Shown here: positions 8,977 to 17,167 of the stretch, piece after piece | How positions within the stretch are numbered: position 1 is the first letter of the stretch | Layout: each line of letters opens with the position of its first letter | From: Rhodovulum sp. 12E13 | Lineage (GTDB): Bacteria > Pseudomonadota > Alphaproteobacteria > Rhodobacterales > Rhodobacteraceae | Direction: 5' to 3' | DNA: 64,000 nt | Assembly (NCBI RefSeq): GCF_003340565.1 | Contig: NZ_QPLK01000021.1 | Span: forward strand, 1 to 64,000 | Program-made: the position numbers and the translations under genes | The notes under the pieces: generated by a model | The model's input: the letters and a program-made list of their open reading frames with translations, nothing else | Told to the model about the DNA's origin: nothing | The model's database searches: none

Positions 8977-9105
8977 GCCGCCCCCGGGTCGGCCCCGATC
9001 GGGCCCTCGCCGCCAGATCGCTTCCGGGCGCCCTGCCTCCACTGTAACACCTCTCACGGCCGGCCTTGAACAGCCGTGCCGGGCGCGCCCGTGTGGCCCG
9101 CATTA

Positions 9106-9132
9106 TTTCAGCTTCGCCGTGTCCAGCTGAAA
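9106..9132. promoter_or_regulatory. Perfect 8-bp inverted repeat upstream of bufA
   Basis: TTTCAGCT (9106-9113) and AGCTGAAA (9125-9132) are exact complements separated by 11 bases, in a locally AT-richer patch. No T-run follows, so it is not a standard terminator for the preceding gene. It may be an operator or an RNA hairpin. Confidence 0.45.
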
Positions 9133-9225
9133 CAATGCTGCGCAGCGGCGCGGCGGCATCACGGAAAGTCTCGTGATCTGCCAGGGCCTTGACGCTACGG
9201 CATCACGCGATCGGGAGCGGCGCGG

Positions 9226-9256
9226 GTCACGCTCGCGTGCCGCACGGTCGCGTGAC
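9226..9256. promoter_or_regulatory. Inverted repeat GTCACGC/GCGTGAC upstream of bufA
   Basis: GTCACGC (9226-9232) and GCGTGAC (9250-9256) form a perfect 7-bp dyad with a 17-bp spacer, about 100 bp before the bufA start. The spacing would suit a dimeric regulator. No regulator gene is adjacent, so the partner is unknown. Confidence 0.4.
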
Positions 9257-9354
9257 TGGGGTGTCCGGGCAGCTTCGGCCTAGCGTGATGCATGTGTCGC
9301 GGAGGAGCCGCCGGCACGACAGACCGACTGCCGATCAAGAAGGGACCGACCCAG

Positions 9355-9738
9355 ATGACCGACACCAAGACCCTGGCGCTGACCGCTGCCGTTGCTGCCG
9401 CCGTCTCCGCCTACGCCGCCGCGCCGGCGCATGCGCAGGCACAGGAAAAGTGCTACGGCGTCAGCCTCGCCGGCGAGAACGACTGCGCCGCCGGCCCCGG
9501 CACGACCTGCGCCGGCACCTCGACCGTCGACTACCAGGGCAATGCCTGGACGCTGGTCGATGCCGGCACCTGCACCGATATCGACCTGCCCGACGGGCGC
9601 ACGGGCGTGACCGCCGCCCAGCTGGAGGAGTGGGGCTTCAACGGCATCAAGCGCGATCTTCCCGACGACGCGAGCCTGACCGAGGATGTACTGAACCAGT
9701 ATGTCACGCCCGAGCGTCTCGCCGAACTCAGCAGCTGA
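9355..9738 (+). CDS. bufA: Bufferin precursor peptide (BufA/DUF2282-like), C-terminally extended
   Basis: 127 aa. A signal peptide (about 1-28, ending AAPAHAQA) precedes the DUF2282 core [36 protein letters not shown] and GTC. The conserved Cys residues are those that DUF692 enzymes convert to thiooxazole-type heterocycles in bufferins, secreted copper-buffering RiPPs. DUF2282 peptides usually end soon after the last Cys; this one carries about 50 more residues ([19 protein letters not shown]...). The ATG at 9355 after AAGGGACC is preferred because it opens directly into the signal peptide; a frame from 9292 adds 21 poor residues. Confidence 0.88.
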   Translation: MTDTKTLALTAAVAAAVSAYAAAPAHAQAQEKCYGVSLAGENDCAAGPGTTCAGTSTVDYQGNAWTLVDAGTCTDIDLPDGRTGVTAAQLEEWGFNGIKRDLPDDASLTEDVLNQYVTPERLAELSS

Positions 9739-9795
9739 TCGAAACGAGCGCCGCCTGCTTTGCGGGCGGCGCCGCCCCCGGGGGAGCCTGCCGCC

Positions 9796-10650
9796 ATGCT
9801 GGATTCGACGCGCACATGCACCCTGCCCGATGCCCCTGGCGTGGGCTTCAAGGCGTGCCACTTCGAGGCGGTGACGTCCGCGCCCGGCGCCGTCCGCTGG
9901 CTCGAGATACATGCCGAGAACTATCTCGGAGACGGCGGCCGCCCGCAGGCGCAACTCGCCGCCCTTGCCGAGCGGTTCCCCCTCTCCGTGCATGGCGTGG
10001 GCCTGTCGATCGGCGCCGAGCGGGGCCTGGACCCCGACCACCTCGCCCGCGTCGCGGGCCTCGTCGACCGGCTGCGACCGGCGAGCTTTTCCGAGCATCT
10101 CGCCTGGTCGACGCACGACACGGCCTTTCTCAACGACCTTCTTCCGCTGCCCTATACCGAGGTGACGCTCGACCGCGTCTGCACTCATGTCGACCAGGTG
10201 CAGGCGGCGCTGAACCGCCCCATCCTGCTGGAGAACCCCAGCACCTACCTCTCCTTCGCCGAAAGCGCGATAACCGAGACCGACTTCCTGCGCGAAATCA
10301 CGGACCGCACCGGCTGCGGCCTGCTGCTCGACGTCAACAACGTGTTCGTCTCGGCCACCAACCTCGGCACCGACCCGCGCGCCTACCTCGCCGCCTTCCC
10401 GATGGAGCGGGTGGGCGAGATCCATCTCGGTGGCCACGACGCGCAGGAGGACGAGCACGGCGCGCCCCTGCTGATCGACAGCCACGGCCGCGAGGTGGCC
10501 GACCCGGTCTGGACGCTCTACGCCGAGGCGATCGCCGCCGCCGGCCCCCGCCCCACCCTGATCGAGTGGGATACCGACGTGCCCGACTGGGCGACGCTCG
10601 CCGCCGAGGCGACGCGCGCCGAGGCGATCCTGGCGCGGGTGCCGGCATGA
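9796..10650 (+). CDS. bufB: DUF692 multinuclear iron oxidative enzyme (MNIO), bufferin modification enzyme
   Basis: 284 aa, usual DUF692 length. The TIM-barrel landmarks are present: [77 protein letters not shown] and LIEWDTDVP. The His, Glu, Asp and Asn residues in these motifs are the iron ligands in the methanobactin homologue MbnB. In bufferins the enzyme oxidises precursor Cys residues. The ATG at 9796 is chosen over a TTG at 9760. Its stop overlaps the next start (ATGA), implying translational coupling with bufC. Confidence 0.93.
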   Translation: MLDSTRTCTLPDAPGVGFKACHFEAVTSAPGAVRWLEIHAENYLGDGGRPQAQLAALAERFPLSVHGVGLSIGAERGLDPDHLARVAGLVDRLRPASFSEHLAWSTHDTAFLNDLLPLPYTEVTLDRVCTHVDQVQAALNRPILLENPSTYLSFAESAITETDFLREITDRTGCGLLLDVNNVFVSATNLGTDPRAYLAAFPMERVGEIHLGGHDAQEDEHGAPLLIDSHGREVADPVWTLYAEAIAAAGPRPTLIEWDTDVPDWATLAAEATRAEAILARVPA

Positions 10651-11399
10651 GCGTCACGCAGGAGACCTTTCGCGCAGCGCTGCTCGACCCCGCGGCGCCG
10701 GTGCCCGACGGGCTGACCGATGCCGCAGGGCGTCCGGCCGGGCGGCGCTTCGACGTCTACCGCAACAACGTGGTCGCCTCGCTCGCCGCCGCGCTCGAGA
10801 CGGGGTTTCCGGCGGTGCGCGCACTGGTGGGGCCCGACCGCTTCCGCGCGCTGGCCATCGCCCATGCCCGCGCCCACCCGCCCCGAACGCCGCTGATGAT
10901 GCATGCAGGCGCCGACCTGCCCGCCTTCCTCGAGGCGGCCGGCTTCGGCGCCGCGCTCGCCGACGTGGCGCGGCTCGAGCTCGCGGTGCGCGAAAGCTAC
11001 CACGCCGCCGACACAGCCCCCGTCGACCCCGCGGCGCTGGGGCAGATCACGCCCGAGCGGCTGGAGAACCTGCGCCTGGGCATCGCGCCCGCGCTGCGCC
11101 TCGTGCCATCGGCGCATGCCGTGGTGTCGCGGCGCCAGGCGGCGCTCGAGGGCAGCGCCCAGGGCGCGCAGGATCGCCCCGAGACCGCCCTCGTCACGCG
11201 ACCCGGTTTCGACCCGGTGGTCACCGCGCTCGCCCCGTCAGAGGGCGTCTTCGTCGCCGCGCTGGCGCGGGGCGCCCCCCTCGGCACGGCCGTGGCCCGA
11301 GCAGCGGCCCACGATCCCGCCTTCACCCCCGCCGCCGCCCTCTCGGCCCTGCTTGCGGGCGGCGCCATCACCTCGCTCGAGACGGAGCCTGCGCCATGA
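10647..11399 (+). CDS. bufC: DUF2063 partner protein of the DUF692 enzyme
   Basis: 250 aa. N-terminal motifs [45 protein letters not shown] and [14 protein letters not shown] identify DUF2063. This is the domain that pairs with DUF692 and presents the precursor peptide, as MbnC does. The C-terminal half is an alpha/beta region ending [17 protein letters not shown]. It overlaps bufB by 4 bp and the DoxX gene by 4 bp, so all three are coupled. Family identity is clear. Confidence 0.92.
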   Translation: MSVTQETFRAALLDPAAPVPDGLTDAAGRPAGRRFDVYRNNVVASLAAALETGFPAVRALVGPDRFRALAIAHARAHPPRTPLMMHAGADLPAFLEAAGFGAALADVARLELAVRESYHAADTAPVDPAALGQITPERLENLRLGIAPALRLVPSAHAVVSRRQAALEGSAQGAQDRPETALVTRPGFDPVVTALAPSEGVFVAALARGAPLGTAVARAAAHDPAFTPAAALSALLAGGAITSLETEPAP

Positions 11400-11962
11400 C
11401 TGCCCTCATCACCTTCCATGATCGCGCCTTCGCGCGCCTCGACGCCGCCGTGTCCGAGATCGTGCTGCCGACCGCCGCGCGCCTCGTCTTCGCGGGGGTG
11501 CTGCTGTTCTACTTCTGGGCGTCGGCCGTCACCAAGCTGGGCGACGGCCTGCTGGGCTGGATCCGCCTCGACACGGGCGCCTACATCCAGATGTTTCCGC
11601 GCGCCTTCGAGGCGGCGGGCTACGATCCCTCGGCGCTGCCGATCTCGCTCAAGCTGATCGCTCTCGCAGGCACCTGGGCGGAATTCATTCTGCCGTTGAT
11701 GATCGTGATCGGCCTGTTCACCCGCCTCGCCGCGCTGGGGATGATCGGCTTCGTCGTCGTGATGTCGGCGACAGACATCGCCGGCCACGGCGTCGACGCC
11801 GCCACGATCGGCGCCTGGTTCGACCGGGCCTCGGGTGCGCCCATCGCAGACCAGCGGGCGTTCTGGCTGTTCCTGCTGCTGTTTCTTGCCCTGCGCGGAG
11901 GCGGTCCGCTCTCGGCCGACCGTTTTCTGGGCATCGGCCACAGCCCCCGCGACCCAGCGTAA
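11396..11962 (+). CDS. DoxX-family membrane protein of the bufferin operon
   Basis: 188 aa. Four hydrophobic segments: LVFAGVLLFYFWASA, ISLKLIALAGTWAEFILPLMIVIGLF, LAALGMIGFVVVMSA and FWLFLLLFLALRG. The motif LFYFWASAVTKLGDG followed by GTWAEFILPLMIVIGL is typical of DoxX/quinone-interacting proteins. DoxX genes close many bufferin operons, where the protein may supply electrons or help membrane handling; that role is inferred. It starts inside the end of bufC (ATGA). Confidence 0.88.
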   Translation: MTALITFHDRAFARLDAAVSEIVLPTAARLVFAGVLLFYFWASAVTKLGDGLLGWIRLDTGAYIQMFPRAFEAAGYDPSALPISLKLIALAGTWAEFILPLMIVIGLFTRLAALGMIGFVVVMSATDIAGHGVDAATIGAWFDRASGAPIADQRAFWLFLLLFLALRGGGPLSADRFLGIGHSPRDPA

Positions 11963-12116
11963 GGCAGCGCGGGCCGCGACATCTTGTCTTTTTCCTGCGG
12001 TGCGCCACTTCACGCGGGGGCGCCGACCCGCCGCGCGGCCGGCGGCGGCGCCCCCTCGAGGCGCCGCATGGCGGCGCCGACGGGTCTGAAGGGAAGACGC
12101 AGGGAGACGCGGGACC

Positions 12117-12323
12117 ATGCCGACCGGCACCGTGAAATGGTTCAACACGACCAAGGGTTACGGCTTCATCGCCCCGGACGACGGCGGAAAGGACGTATTC
12201 GTCCACATCTCGGCGGTGGAGCGCGCGGGGCTGACCGGCCTCGCCGACAACATGAAGGTGGCCTACGAGCTGCGCGAGGGCCGCGACGGACGGGTGCTCG
12301 CGGCCGATCTCAAGGCGCTGTGA
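12117..12323 (+). CDS. Cold-shock domain protein (CspA family)
   Basis: 68 aa, a single cold-shock domain. RNP1 (KGYGFIAP) and RNP2 (VFVHIS) are intact within TGTVKWFNTTKGYGFIAPDD and DVFVHISAVERAGL. Such proteins bind single-stranded RNA/DNA and melt secondary structure. The ATG at 12117 follows AGGGAGACGCGGGACC. The 150-bp leader is GC-rich with strong dyads (GGCGGCGCC near 12043), as often seen in csp transcripts; whether it is a thermosensor cannot be judged. Confidence 0.93.
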   Translation: MPTGTVKWFNTTKGYGFIAPDDGGKDVFVHISAVERAGLTGLADNMKVAYELREGRDGRVLAADLKAL

Positions 12324-12518
12324 GCGCGGGCCGCCGCGCCCTTGACCGGTTTCACGGCTCTTTGCGCAACCACGCGTGCCGCGCGATGAGGTAACTCTGG
12401 TCAGCGGCCGAGCGGCCAGTCTGGCGACCGACCCGCGCGGCGATCGTGGCGTCATCGAGGCCGAATGGCTCGGGCCGGCATCACCCGAGGCGGGCACGAG
12501 CCGGGGCCGGCATGGCGC

Positions 12519-12935
12519 TCACTGCGGGGACCGCTGCCTCGCCTCGAGCCAGCGCGCGATGTCGCGTGCAGCGCGCGGCGTCTCGACCGGCCCGGCCGCG
12601 GTCTCGACGGTCACGCGCCCGCCCCGGTCGAACGCGCCGCCATAGATCGGCATCGGCGCACCATGGGCGAGCAGCGGGTCGCGTCCCTCGATCTGCGCCA
12701 GCACCCGCGCCAGGGGAAACGTGCCGCCCGAGCGCGCGGCGAGCGTCGTGAGGTCGGGCACCGGCACGGTCAGGAGCGGCGCGGTCGGCCCCGCCCCCAT
12801 GGCCAGCGCGCCGTGACAGGTGGCGCAGAAGGCGGCATACGCCGAGGCGCCCGGATCGTCCGGGCCCGGCTCCTCGGCCGCCACCGGCAGGGCGAGGGCG
12901 ACTGCGAGCGCCGGCCCGAGAGGCGCCCCCCTCAC
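12519..12935 (-). CDS. Monohaem cytochrome c, third of a tandem set
   Basis: 138 aa. A signal peptide (about 1-20) precedes the haem motif CATCH (C37, C40, H41); PMPIYGG supplies the likely axial Met. The start is a GTG at 12933-12935 that overlaps the stop of the preceding cytochrome gene (GTGA). No ATG gives a signal peptide. It is clearly paralogous to the next two proteins (DGPTAE-type loop here AGPTAPLL, then DLT, ARV, GRDPLLAHG). It is probably a periplasmic electron carrier; the partner is not identifiable. Confidence 0.82.
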   Translation of the reverse strand: MRGAPLGPALAVALALPVAAEEPGPDDPGASAYAAFCATCHGALAMGAGPTAPLLTVPVPDLTTLAARSGGTFPLARVLAQIEGRDPLLAHGAPMPIYGGAFDRGGRVTVETAAGPVETPRAARDIARWLEARQRSPQ

Positions 12936-13375
12936 GACCCCTCCTGGATCGCCATGAGCCAGGCCACAAGGTCGGCCACCGGCCGCGAGGTCAGGACGGG
13001 CTGGCCCGCGGGTGTCTTCATGGCCGTGTCCTCGCCCTCGAAGAACGGACCGAAGACCGGCATGGGCGAGCCATGCGCCAGCACCGGGTCGCGCCCGTCG
13101 ATCTGCCGGACCACGCGCGCCGTGGGGAAGACACCCCCGTTTCCGGCCGAAAGGGCGGTGAGGTCGGCGGGTTGCAGCGTCATGATCTCGGCCGTCGGCC
13201 CGTCGCCGCGCCCCTCGGCGCCGTGGCAGGTTGCGCAATAGAGGTCGTAGAGCGCGGCGCCCTGCTGCGGGTCGCCCACCGCCTCCTGCGCAGGCGCCGA
13301 CAGCGGGGCGGCGAGACAGGCGGCAACGACGAGCGCGCCAGTGCGCGCGCCGGTGCGGAACGGGAATCGGGTCAT
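12932..13375 (-). CDS. Monohaem cytochrome c, second of a tandem set
   Basis: 147 aa. The signal peptide ends near APLSAPAQ (about residue 30); haem motif CATCH at 47-51, DGPTAEIMTLQPADLTAL, GRDPVLAHGSPMPVFG with the presumed Met ligand, and a C-terminal VADLVAWLMAIQE helix typical of class I cytochromes. Its ATG overlaps the stop of the first cytochrome gene (ATGA) and its stop overlaps the GTG of the third. The three-gene order with overlaps means coupled translation from one transcript. Confidence 0.88.
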   Translation of the reverse strand: MTRFPFRTGARTGALVVAACLAAPLSAPAQEAVGDPQQGAALYDLYCATCHGAEGRGDGPTAEIMTLQPADLTALSAGNGGVFPTARVVRQIDGRDPVLAHGSPMPVFGPFFEGEDTAMKTPAGQPVLTSRPVADLVAWLMAIQEGS

Positions 13376-13848
13376 GGCGTGTCCTCCTGGACGGTCTCGA
13401 GCCAGCGGGCAATGGCGAGAATCGGCTCGGTCGTCGCAACCGGCGCGCCGCCGGGGCCGTCGACGACCGCGGCCGGCCCGGTCAGCAGCCCGCCGAACAT
13501 CGGCATCGGCCCGCCATGCGCGGCGAGGCCCTGCCGCCCGTCGACCGTCTGGATCACCCGCGCGATATCGTAGGTGCCCGCGTTGCGTGCGGCGAAACGG
13601 GTGAGATCGGGCACCTCGACGGTCAGCAGCTCGGCGGTCGGCCCGTCGCCCCCGGCCTCGCGGCCGTGGCAGCCGGCACACGCCTCGAGGAAGGCCACGC
13701 GCCCCGCCTCGGGGCCCGTCGGATCGCCCGTCGGGTAGCCGGCCGGATCGCCCGCCGGCTCGGAAGGCCCGGCCTGCTGCGCAGCGGCGCCCCCGGCCAG
13801 CGCCGCGACTGCCGCCGCCATCGCCGCCGCCCGTCTCCATCGGATCAT
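13372..13848 (-). CDS. Monohaem cytochrome c, first of a tandem set
   Basis: 158 aa. After the signal peptide (about 1-24) comes a Pro/Gly/Thr-rich linker with a short repeat (AGDPAGYPTGDPTGP), then CAGCH (C57, C60, H61). DGPTAELLTVEVPDLTRF, GRQGLAAHGGPMPMFGG (Met ligand) and the C-terminal IARWLETVQ helix match its two neighbours. It is the promoter-proximal gene. No oxidase or dehydrogenase subunit is adjacent, so the donor and acceptor remain open. Confidence 0.88.
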   Translation of the reverse strand: MIRWRRAAAMAAAVAALAGGAAAQQAGPSEPAGDPAGYPTGDPTGPEAGRVAFLEACAGCHGREAGGDGPTAELLTVEVPDLTRFAARNAGTYDIARVIQTVDGRQGLAAHGGPMPMFGGLLTGPAAVVDGPGGAPVATTEPILAIARWLETVQEDTP

Positions 13849-14066
13849 CGCGCACCTCCCTGCGTGGTCTGCCCTGCCCCAGCCTTACCCTGCACCCGGC
13901 CGCCGTGTCTGATCCAGCACAAACGTCGCGGCGTCGGCCGCAGACAGGCGCGACCCGGCGGCAACGGCGCACGCGCCGCCCGCCCGCGGCGTCTTTGCCC
14001 GCGCGCGGCCCCGTGGTAGCACCTGCAGGGACGGGACAGCGACAATCTGCGAGGGGCGACACCACG

Positions 14067-14510
14067 ATGTCCAGGACACTCACCGCACTGGCCCTTTCGG
14101 CCATGACCGCCGCCACGCCGGGCCTCGCGCCCGCGCAGGAGGCCCAGAGCGAGGGCGGCGGCGCCTTCACGCTCGAGCTCAACACCACCGCCACGGTCGG
14201 GCAGAGCTGCCGGGTGACCTATGTCGCCACCAACAACCTCGGCACCGATCTCGCGACGATGACGCTCGAGATGGCGGTGTTCGACGCCGATGGCACGGTG
14301 ACCGACACGCGGATCCTGCTCGATTTCGGCGCGATGATGGCCGGCAAGACCAAGGCCATCGCCTTCGACCTCGCCGAGACGACCTGCGAGGACATCTCGC
14401 GCCTCCTGGTCAACGACGTGGCCGAGTGCACCGCGGCCGACGGGTCGGAGCCCGACTGCCTTGCCGCCCTCGAGACGAGTTCGCGCGCCGAGATCGACTT
14501 CGGGCTCTGA
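14067..14510 (+). CDS. Periplasmic protein of unknown function
   Basis: 147 aa with a signal peptide (MSRTLTALALSAMTAATPGLAPAQ). The mature part reads FTLELNTTATVGQSCRVTYVATNNLG, TLEMAVFDADGTV and RILLDFGAMMAGKTKAIAFDL: alternating strands of an immunoglobulin-like or adhesin-type beta sandwich. Four Cys (SCR, TCE, ECT, DCL) could form two disulfides. Not assigned to a family. The ATG at 14067 has GAGGGGCG upstream. It is divergent from the cytochrome operon across 218 bp. Confidence 0.78.
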   Translation: MSRTLTALALSAMTAATPGLAPAQEAQSEGGGAFTLELNTTATVGQSCRVTYVATNNLGTDLATMTLEMAVFDADGTVTDTRILLDFGAMMAGKTKAIAFDLAETTCEDISRLLVNDVAECTAADGSEPDCLAALETSSRAEIDFGL

Positions 14511-14610
14511 CCGGGGCGGGCGCTCGCGCGCTGCGCTGCGCGCCCCCTCGCGCCCCTGCCGGCCCGCGTGCTAGCGCGGGGAGCACGCCCGGGAGCAGGG
14601 AGGCCCGCCC

Positions 14611-15312
14611 ATGGACGGATATACGCGCTTCGCGCTCTACTACGCGCCGCCGCCCGGCGCCCTCGCCACCCTCGGGGCGCAATGGCTGGGGTGGGATGCG
14701 GAGGCCGGCCGCGGCGCCTCGCTGCCGCCGGGGCAGGACTGGCCGACCCTGCCCCGCCCGCAGAAGGCGCTGACCCGCCAGCCGCGCGCCTACGGCTTTC
14801 ACGGCACGCTCAAGCCGCCCTTCGCTCTGGCGGAGGACCGCACGGTGACCGGGCTGCACGCCGCCGTCTCGGCCCTTGCGCCGCGGCTGCACCGGCTGCG
14901 GCTCGACGGGCTGCGCGTGGCCGAGATGGGCGACTTCCTCGCGCTGGTGCCTGAGGGCGACACGACCGCGCTCGATGCGCTGGCCGCCACGCTGGTCGAG
15001 GCGCTCGACGGGTTCCGCGCGGCCCCGACCGACGCGGAGGTCGCCCGCCGCCGCGCCGCGGGCCTGACCGAGCGGCAGGAAACCATGCTGGCGCGCTGGG
15101 GCTACCCCTTCGTGATGGACGAGTTCCGCTTTCACATCACCCTCACCGGCCCGATCCCCGACGCGGCGGAGCGCGCGGCGGTGGCCGATGCCCTCCGACC
15201 GCTCTTCGAGCCGCTGATCGAGCGCCCCTTCCGGATCGACGAGATCTGCCTCTTCGGCGAGGGTCAGGACGGCCGCTTCCGCAACCTGCACCGATACCCC
15301 CTTTCGGGCTGA
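14611..15312 (+). CDS. 2H-phosphoesterase-like protein (DUF1045, phosphonate-associated)
   Basis: 233 aa. Two H-x-T-x repeats, GFHGTLKPPF and FHITLTGPI, mark the 2H phosphoesterase fold. The opening DGYTRFALYYAPPPGALA and the ending GRFRNLHRYPLSG are typical of DUF1045 proteins, which lie beside carbon-phosphorus lyase genes and probably act on cyclic ribose phosphonate intermediates. Here the only other phosphonate-like gene is the degenerate PhnM-like gene 430 bp downstream, so this may be a remnant of a lost phn cluster. Confidence 0.85.
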   Translation: MDGYTRFALYYAPPPGALATLGAQWLGWDAEAGRGASLPPGQDWPTLPRPQKALTRQPRAYGFHGTLKPPFALAEDRTVTGLHAAVSALAPRLHRLRLDGLRVAEMGDFLALVPEGDTTALDALAATLVEALDGFRAAPTDAEVARRRAAGLTERQETMLARWGYPFVMDEFRFHITLTGPIPDAAERAAVADALRPLFEPLIERPFRIDEICLFGEGQDGRFRNLHRYPLSG

Positions 15313-15409
15313 GGGGCACGCGGGCCCGGATTTCCCCGGATCGTGCCACGACAGCGCCGCATTCCACCGCTTGTTTCTGCGCGGGACGACGGGAAGGCGG
15401 AGGCGCAGG

Positions 15410-15568
15410 ATGCAGCCGATCGCAGAGATGATCGCCGGGATCACCCTGGGAGAGCTGGTCCTTGCCGGGCTCGCCATCGCCCTGGCCCGCGACGCCGCCG
15501 TGGCACTGCTGCCCGACCGGATCGCCGGGCCGGGCGGATGGCTGATCGACACCTCTCGCCGCGGCTGA
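15410..15568 (+). CDS. Possible small membrane protein
   Basis: 52 aa: MQPIAEMIAGITLGELVLAG, then LAIALARDAAVALLPDRIAG and a short polar tail. One amphipathic-to-hydrophobic segment (about 6-34). The ATG at 15410 follows GGAGGCGCAGG, a fair ribosome site. Similar small Ala/Leu-rich frames arise by chance in this genome, so the call is tentative. Confidence 0.4.
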   Translation: MQPIAEMIAGITLGELVLAGLAIALARDAAVALLPDRIAGPGGWLIDTSRRG

Positions 15569-15695
15569 GGGGGCTGCCGCCCGCCGAAAGGGCAAATGCC
15601 GCTCGAGCGGGCATCTCTCGCGCATGCCAGGCGCGCCGCGTCATCGCCCGGGATTCAAGGCGCGATGTCATACGGGCGATACAGACCGCCGCTAG

Positions 15696-15704
15696 TTATC
15701 CACA
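15696..15704 (+). promoter_or_regulatory. Perfect DnaA box (TTATCCACA)
   Basis: TTATCCACA matches the strong DnaA-binding consensus exactly, 40 bp before the PhnM-like start and in a locally AT-richer patch (15690-15735). A single box is not an origin; it may be a regulatory or titration site, or chance. Only the match itself is visible. Confidence 0.45.
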
Positions 15705-15743
15705 GACCCGATCACGTTTAGAGCAGTCTGGCGGTCCATCTCG

Positions 15744-16898
15744 ATGTCCCTCGTCTCCGCGCTCCGGTCCGGCGCCATTGCGCGCCCCGTGCCGCTGCCG
15801 CCGCTGCGGTTCACCGGCGGCGAGACCCTGCGCGCGGGCGCGCTACAGCGCCGCTCGCTCGCTGTCGAGGCGGGGCGGATCGTGCGCGGCCCGCTGCCCG
15901 AGGTCGACCTGTCCGGGTTCGTGCTGTTGCCCGGTATCGTCGACCTGCGCTGCGACGCGCTGGAGGCGGCCGCAGATGCGCCCGCGCTCACCCGGCACGC
16001 CCTGGCGCGCGCAGGCCGGGCGGCAGCGGCAGCCGGGATCACCACCGGCTGGCTCACCCAGGGCTGGTCGTGGGAGGGCGGCGCCCACGGCCCCGCCCAT
16101 GCCGAGCGGATGCTCGCCGCCCATGCCGCGTGGCGCAGCCAGGCGCCCGGCGACCTGCGCCTGCGCCTGCGCGCCGAGACCCACCAGACCGACGATGCCG
16201 ACCGGCTGCTCGGCGCGGTGCGGCGCCACGGCGTCGATCTCGTCGTGTTCTCCGACCGCGCGCGTGCCGTCGCCGGGGATGCCGCCGCGCCGGCCGACCT
16301 CCGCCGCCGCGCCGAGGCCGCGCTCGCGCGGAAGGCGGAGGTGCCGCGCCATCTCTGCCGGCTGGCCGAGGCGTTCGACACGATGGGCGTGACCTATGGC
16401 AGCCAGGGCGACGCCGACGGCGAGACGCGCGAGCGCTTCTCGATGATCGGGGCGGGCTTCGCCGATGCGCCGGCCTCGCGCGCGGCGGCCGCCGCCGCCA
16501 AGGCGATGCACGAGCCCGTGGTGCTCGCCGCGCCCGACCTCCTGCGCCAGCCGCGTCCGGGCCCGGCGGCGGGCTTCGTCGCGCAGGGACTCTGCGATGC
16601 CCTCACCTCCACCGACGACGTGACGGCCCCGGCCGCGGCGGCCTTCGCGCTGGCCGACCGGGGCGTGCGCGACCTCGCGTCGGCCTGGGCCTTCGTCTCG
16701 TCCCGCCCGGCCGAGATCATGGGGCTCGCCGACCGCGGCACGCTGGAGCCCGGCAAGCGAGCCGATTTCGTGGCGATCGACCGCGAGACGCGGTCGGTCG
16801 AGATGACGGTTGCGCGCGGCCATCTCACCCATCTGGGCGCAGTGGCGGCCGAGCGGCTGTGCAAGGCCGTCACCGGCCTTGGCATCGCCGCGGAGTAG
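15744..16898 (+). CDS. PhnM-like amidohydrolase, probable pseudoenzyme
   Basis: 384 aa, close to PhnM (ribose 1-methylphosphonate 5-triphosphate diphosphatase) in length. Family landmarks align: LLPGIVDLRCDALE, GITTGWLTQGWSWEGG, VDLVVFSDR, YGSQGDADGETRERFSMIG and the closing RGTLEPGKRADFVAID of amidohydrolases. The metal-binding His residues are missing, however: the usual H-x-D after PG(I/L)VDL reads RCD, the SHDD motif reads SQGD, and the SSDY motif reads TSTDD. The frame is intact and GC3-biased, so the gene is maintained but probably not a metallohydrolase. The ATG at 15744 is taken; the start could be slightly downstream. Confidence 0.8.
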   Translation: MSLVSALRSGAIARPVPLPPLRFTGGETLRAGALQRRSLAVEAGRIVRGPLPEVDLSGFVLLPGIVDLRCDALEAAADAPALTRHALARAGRAAAAAGITTGWLTQGWSWEGGAHGPAHAERMLAAHAAWRSQAPGDLRLRLRAETHQTDDADRLLGAVRRHGVDLVVFSDRARAVAGDAAAPADLRRRAEAALARKAEVPRHLCRLAEAFDTMGVTYGSQGDADGETRERFSMIGAGFADAPASRAAAAAAKAMHEPVVLAAPDLLRQPRPGPAAGFVAQGLCDALTSTDDVTAPAAAAFALADRGVRDLASAWAFVSSRPAEIMGLADRGTLEPGKRADFVAIDRETRSVEMTVARGHLTHLGAVAAERLCKAVTGLGIAAE

Positions 16899-17167
16899 CG
16901 CCCTCCCCGGCCGGGCGCGCGCCCGGCAAAGACGCCGCAGGGCGCTCTGGTGACTGCCATCCTCCACCTCCTGCCGAATTTCTCGGCATCCTTCCCGCGC
17001 GCCTGCACACTGCGCGAGCGGCACGCGCAGGTCCGCCGGGGAACAGGCCAGAACAGAACTGGCGCACCGGCTGCCTTGCCGAGCCGCGTCTTGCCTGTTC
17101 CATGTCCGTCATGTCTGTTGGCGGCGACGATCCGACCCGGATCGGGAGCCGCCGAAAGGAGACTGCC

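Larger units (their letters stand above)
8977..9354. other. Intergenic leader of the bufferin operon with inverted repeats
   Basis: No gene is seen. The stretch holds two dyads (listed separately at 9106-9132 and 9226-9256) and a smaller one, TCACG/CGTGA, near 9160-9176. Several dyads between a non-operonic upstream gene and bufA suggest a control region. A TTGACG at 9189 could serve as a -35 box, but no convincing -10 follows it. Confidence 0.5.

Noticed and set aside
9106-9132. Rho-independent terminator of the BLH-like gene
   Set aside because: A stem of AT/GC mixed composition with no following T-run, 130 bp after the stop. An operator is more likely.
15696-15704. Replication origin
   Set aside because: Only one DnaA box, no cluster, no dnaA/parAB/hemE neighbours and no AT-rich unwinding region.
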